DNA of 64,000 nucleotides, from assembly GCA_902578525.1 (NCBI GenBank), contig CACHDJ010000003.1, positions 1 to 64,000 on the forward strand. The letters run 5' to 3'. The notes below the pieces were generated by a model that was not told the DNA's origin, made no database searches, and was given only the letters and a program-made list of their open reading frames with translations. The translations under genes were made by a program, and so were the position numbers. Positions 61,878 through 64,000 of the stretch are shown in pieces (the stretch's first letter is position 1; every line of letters begins with the position of its first letter). The DNA is from an uncultured Pelagibacteraceae bacterium (lineage in GTDB: Bacteria > Pseudomonadota > Alphaproteobacteria > Pelagibacterales > Pelagibacteraceae).

Positions 61878-62990
61878 ATGGCATTAAAAGAATTTACTTT
61901 TAATGTTTTGAAGAATGATAAGTTTGCAAGATGTGGAATAATTAAAACCCATAGAGGTAATATTCATACCCCAGCTTTCATGCCAGTAGGCACTCAGGCT
62001 ACTGTTAAAGCTTGTACTGTAGATGATATAAAAAAAACAGGTTCAGAAATTATACTATCTAATACATACCATTTAATGATACGACCAGGTGTTGAAAGAA
62101 TCTCAAGTGTGGGTGGATTACATCAATTTATGAATTGTGATCTACCTATTTTAACTGACTCTGGTGGTTTCCAAGTAATGTCATTATCAAAATTAAATAA
62201 AATTGATAAAGAAAAAGGCGCAATCTTTAATTCTCATGTAGATGGTAAAAAATTTTATTTAAGTCCTGAGGAAAGTATAAGAATTCAATTAGGATTAAAT
62301 TCAGACATTTTAATGATAATGGATGAATGTCCAAAAAAAACTAATAATTATGATTTAATTGAAAAATCTATGAACCTTTCTTTATACTGGGCAAAAAGAT
62401 CAAAAAAAGCATTTGGTAAAAATCCTCATAAGGCTTTATTTGGAATAATACAGGGAGGTTTATTTAGTGATTTAAGACAACAATCTTTAGAAGGTTTAAT
62501 GAAAATCGGTTTTGATGGTTATGCTTTAGGTGGTTTGGCGGTAGGGGAGAGTCAAAAAGAAATGTTTGAAGTCTTAGATAATATAAAATCAAGTTTACCT
62601 CATGATAAGCCCCATTATTTGATGGGCGTAGGAACTCCATCAGATATTTTAGGTTCTGTAAAAAGAGGCATTGATATGTTTGATTGTGTTTTACCAACAA
62701 GATCTGGAAGAACTGGTCTAGCATTTACCTGGAAAGGAAGAGTAAATATTAAAAATAATAAATATCAAAATGACGATACTCCTCTTGATCCAAAGTGTAA
62801 AAATTTAAATTTAAATAAATATTCTAAAAATTATTTAAACCACTTATTTAATACCAATGAAATACTTGGTTCTATGCTTCTAACACTTCATAATATCAAT
62901 TTTTATCAAGAATTAATGAGTGCTATTCGAATAAATATTAAGAATGGCACGTTTGACGAATTTCATGATAAATTCATTAATAAGTTGTAA
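61878..62990 (+). CDS. tgt: Queuine tRNA-ribosyltransferase
   Basis: TPAFMPVGTQATVKA; LSNTYHLMIRPG; DSGGFQVMSL; FGIIQGG; YALGGLAVGE; DCVLPTRSGR. Confidence 0.96.
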   Translation: MALKEFTFNVLKNDKFARCGIIKTHRGNIHTPAFMPVGTQATVKACTVDDIKKTGSEIILSNTYHLMIRPGVERISSVGGLHQFMNCDLPILTDSGGFQVMSLSKLNKIDKEKGAIFNSHVDGKKFYLSPEESIRIQLGLNSDILMIMDECPKKTNNYDLIEKSMNLSLYWAKRSKKAFGKNPHKALFGIIQGGLFSDLRQQSLEGLMKIGFDGYALGGLAVGESQKEMFEVLDNIKSSLPHDKPHYLMGVGTPSDILGSVKRGIDMFDCVLPTRSGRTGLAFTWKGRVNIKNNKYQNDDTPLDPKCKNLNLNKYSKNYLNHLFNTNEILGSMLLTLHNINFYQELMSAIRINIKNGTFDEFHDKFINKL

Positions 62991-63071
62991 AACTGAACTT
63001 TTTTTTTAAAATTCATAATTGAAATATTAAAATAATTCTATATATACAAATTTCATTCAGTTGAATAATGT

Positions 63072-63147
<76 letters not shown>

Positions 63148-63155
63148 CTAATTAT

Positions 63156-63980
63156 TTAAAATTTGATTGGTGGATAGTCTAATATTATTTCGTTCGTCCA
63201 CTTGTTAATATTTCTTATTCTGTTTTCTGCAGATGGGTGAGTGCTCATAAATTCTGGAGGAGCTTTCCCCTTATTAAGTTCTTTCATTCTTTCCCAGATT
63301 TTAACTGTTTCTCTGATATCATATCCTGAAAGAGAAGAAAAAATCATTCCTAAATAATCAGCTTCACTTTCTTGTTTTCTATTAAAGGGATTCATTAATC
63401 CAAGTTGAGATAACATGCCAACAGTATTCATTCCTGTAGTTCTATTTACTTGAGATAATTTACCTCCACTTGCTATGTCAACTATTTTTGTACTTATATT
63501 AAGTAAAGTGCCTCGACTAGCTCTTTCAATTGAGTGTTTGGCAACAGCATGTGCTATTTCATGACCCATTACGGCAGCGAGTCCGTCTGTATTTTTGGTA
63601 ACATCAAGTATTCCTGTATATACAGCTATCTTTCCACCAGGCATACACCAGGCATTTCTTATTTTTTTATTATCAATTAATATATACTCCCAATCAAAAT
63701 TTACTGTTGGATCTTCTAGCTGCTCCCTATTAAAATATTCTGTAATTGAATTTTCAATTTTTTTACCAATTTCTTTAATTTCATTTAATTTTTTTACATC
63801 TTTGCTAAGTTTTTCCCTTTGTTTAACTTTCTCATATATTTGAGCTGCCTGAGCATTTAATTTAGCCTCTGGGATGATTTTGAGTTGTCGTCTCTCAGTT
63901 ATCGGGGCTGTTGAACAAGAATTTAAAAGAATCCCACAGCAACTACAACCAGCATATGTTAAGAATTTTCTTCTATCCAT
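63156..63980 (-). CDS. M48-family metalloprotease, predicted lipoprotein
   Basis: MGHEIAHAVAKHSIERAS (HEXXH), ESEADYLGMIFSS, THPSAENRI; N-terminus MDRRKFLTYAGCSCCGILLNSCST. Confidence 0.9.
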   Translation of the reverse strand: MDRRKFLTYAGCSCCGILLNSCSTAPITERRQLKIIPEAKLNAQAAQIYEKVKQREKLSKDVKKLNEIKEIGKKIENSITEYFNREQLEDPTVNFDWEYILIDNKKIRNAWCMPGGKIAVYTGILDVTKNTDGLAAVMGHEIAHAVAKHSIERASRGTLLNISTKIVDIASGGKLSQVNRTTGMNTVGMLSQLGLMNPFNRKQESEADYLGMIFSSLSGYDIRETVKIWERMKELNKGKAPPEFMSTHPSAENRIRNINKWTNEIILDYPPIKF

Positions 63981-64000
63981 TTTTTATAACATTGATAATA

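Overview
This is a very AT-rich, densely packed bacterial chromosome segment. Gene content and order (ispDF, ntrYX-trkAH, aapJQMP, pstSCAB-phoUB, nagZ-scpAB-tatABC-serS, secDF) point to a streamlined alphaproteobacterium of the SAR11/Pelagibacter type. The taxonomic call is inference from family content, not a database match. I recognise about 55 protein genes and four tRNAs (Arg-TCT, Asn-GTT, Cys-GCA, Lys-TTT), and no CRISPR, prophage, IS element or rRNA. The most interesting parts are: (1) a phosphorus super-cluster at about 18.6-33.5 kb. It holds DAG kinase <-> PlcP-like phosphoesterase + GT4 glycosyltransferase (membrane lipid remodelling), phoR, an unrecognised secreted protein, pstSCAB-phoU-phoB and sixA-ppk-ppx, with 11-bp-period Pho-box-like repeats before plcP and pstS. 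A small arsC + aquaporin arsenic module follows shortly after. (2) A divergent Anbu proteasome-like peptidase / circularly permuted ATP-grasp pair without the usual alpha-E and transglutaminase partners, with a perfect 10-bp hairpin ending 4 nt before the ATP-grasp start codon. (3) A zur-znuBC/znuA locus with two tandem Zur-type palindromes and a tandemly repeated His/Asp loop. (4) Matching strong hairpin terminators between the binding-protein gene and permease genes of both aap and pst. (5) An NtrX with a Walker B DE->DQ change. (6) Two mutually exclusive hairpins next to a tiny Lys-rich gene.
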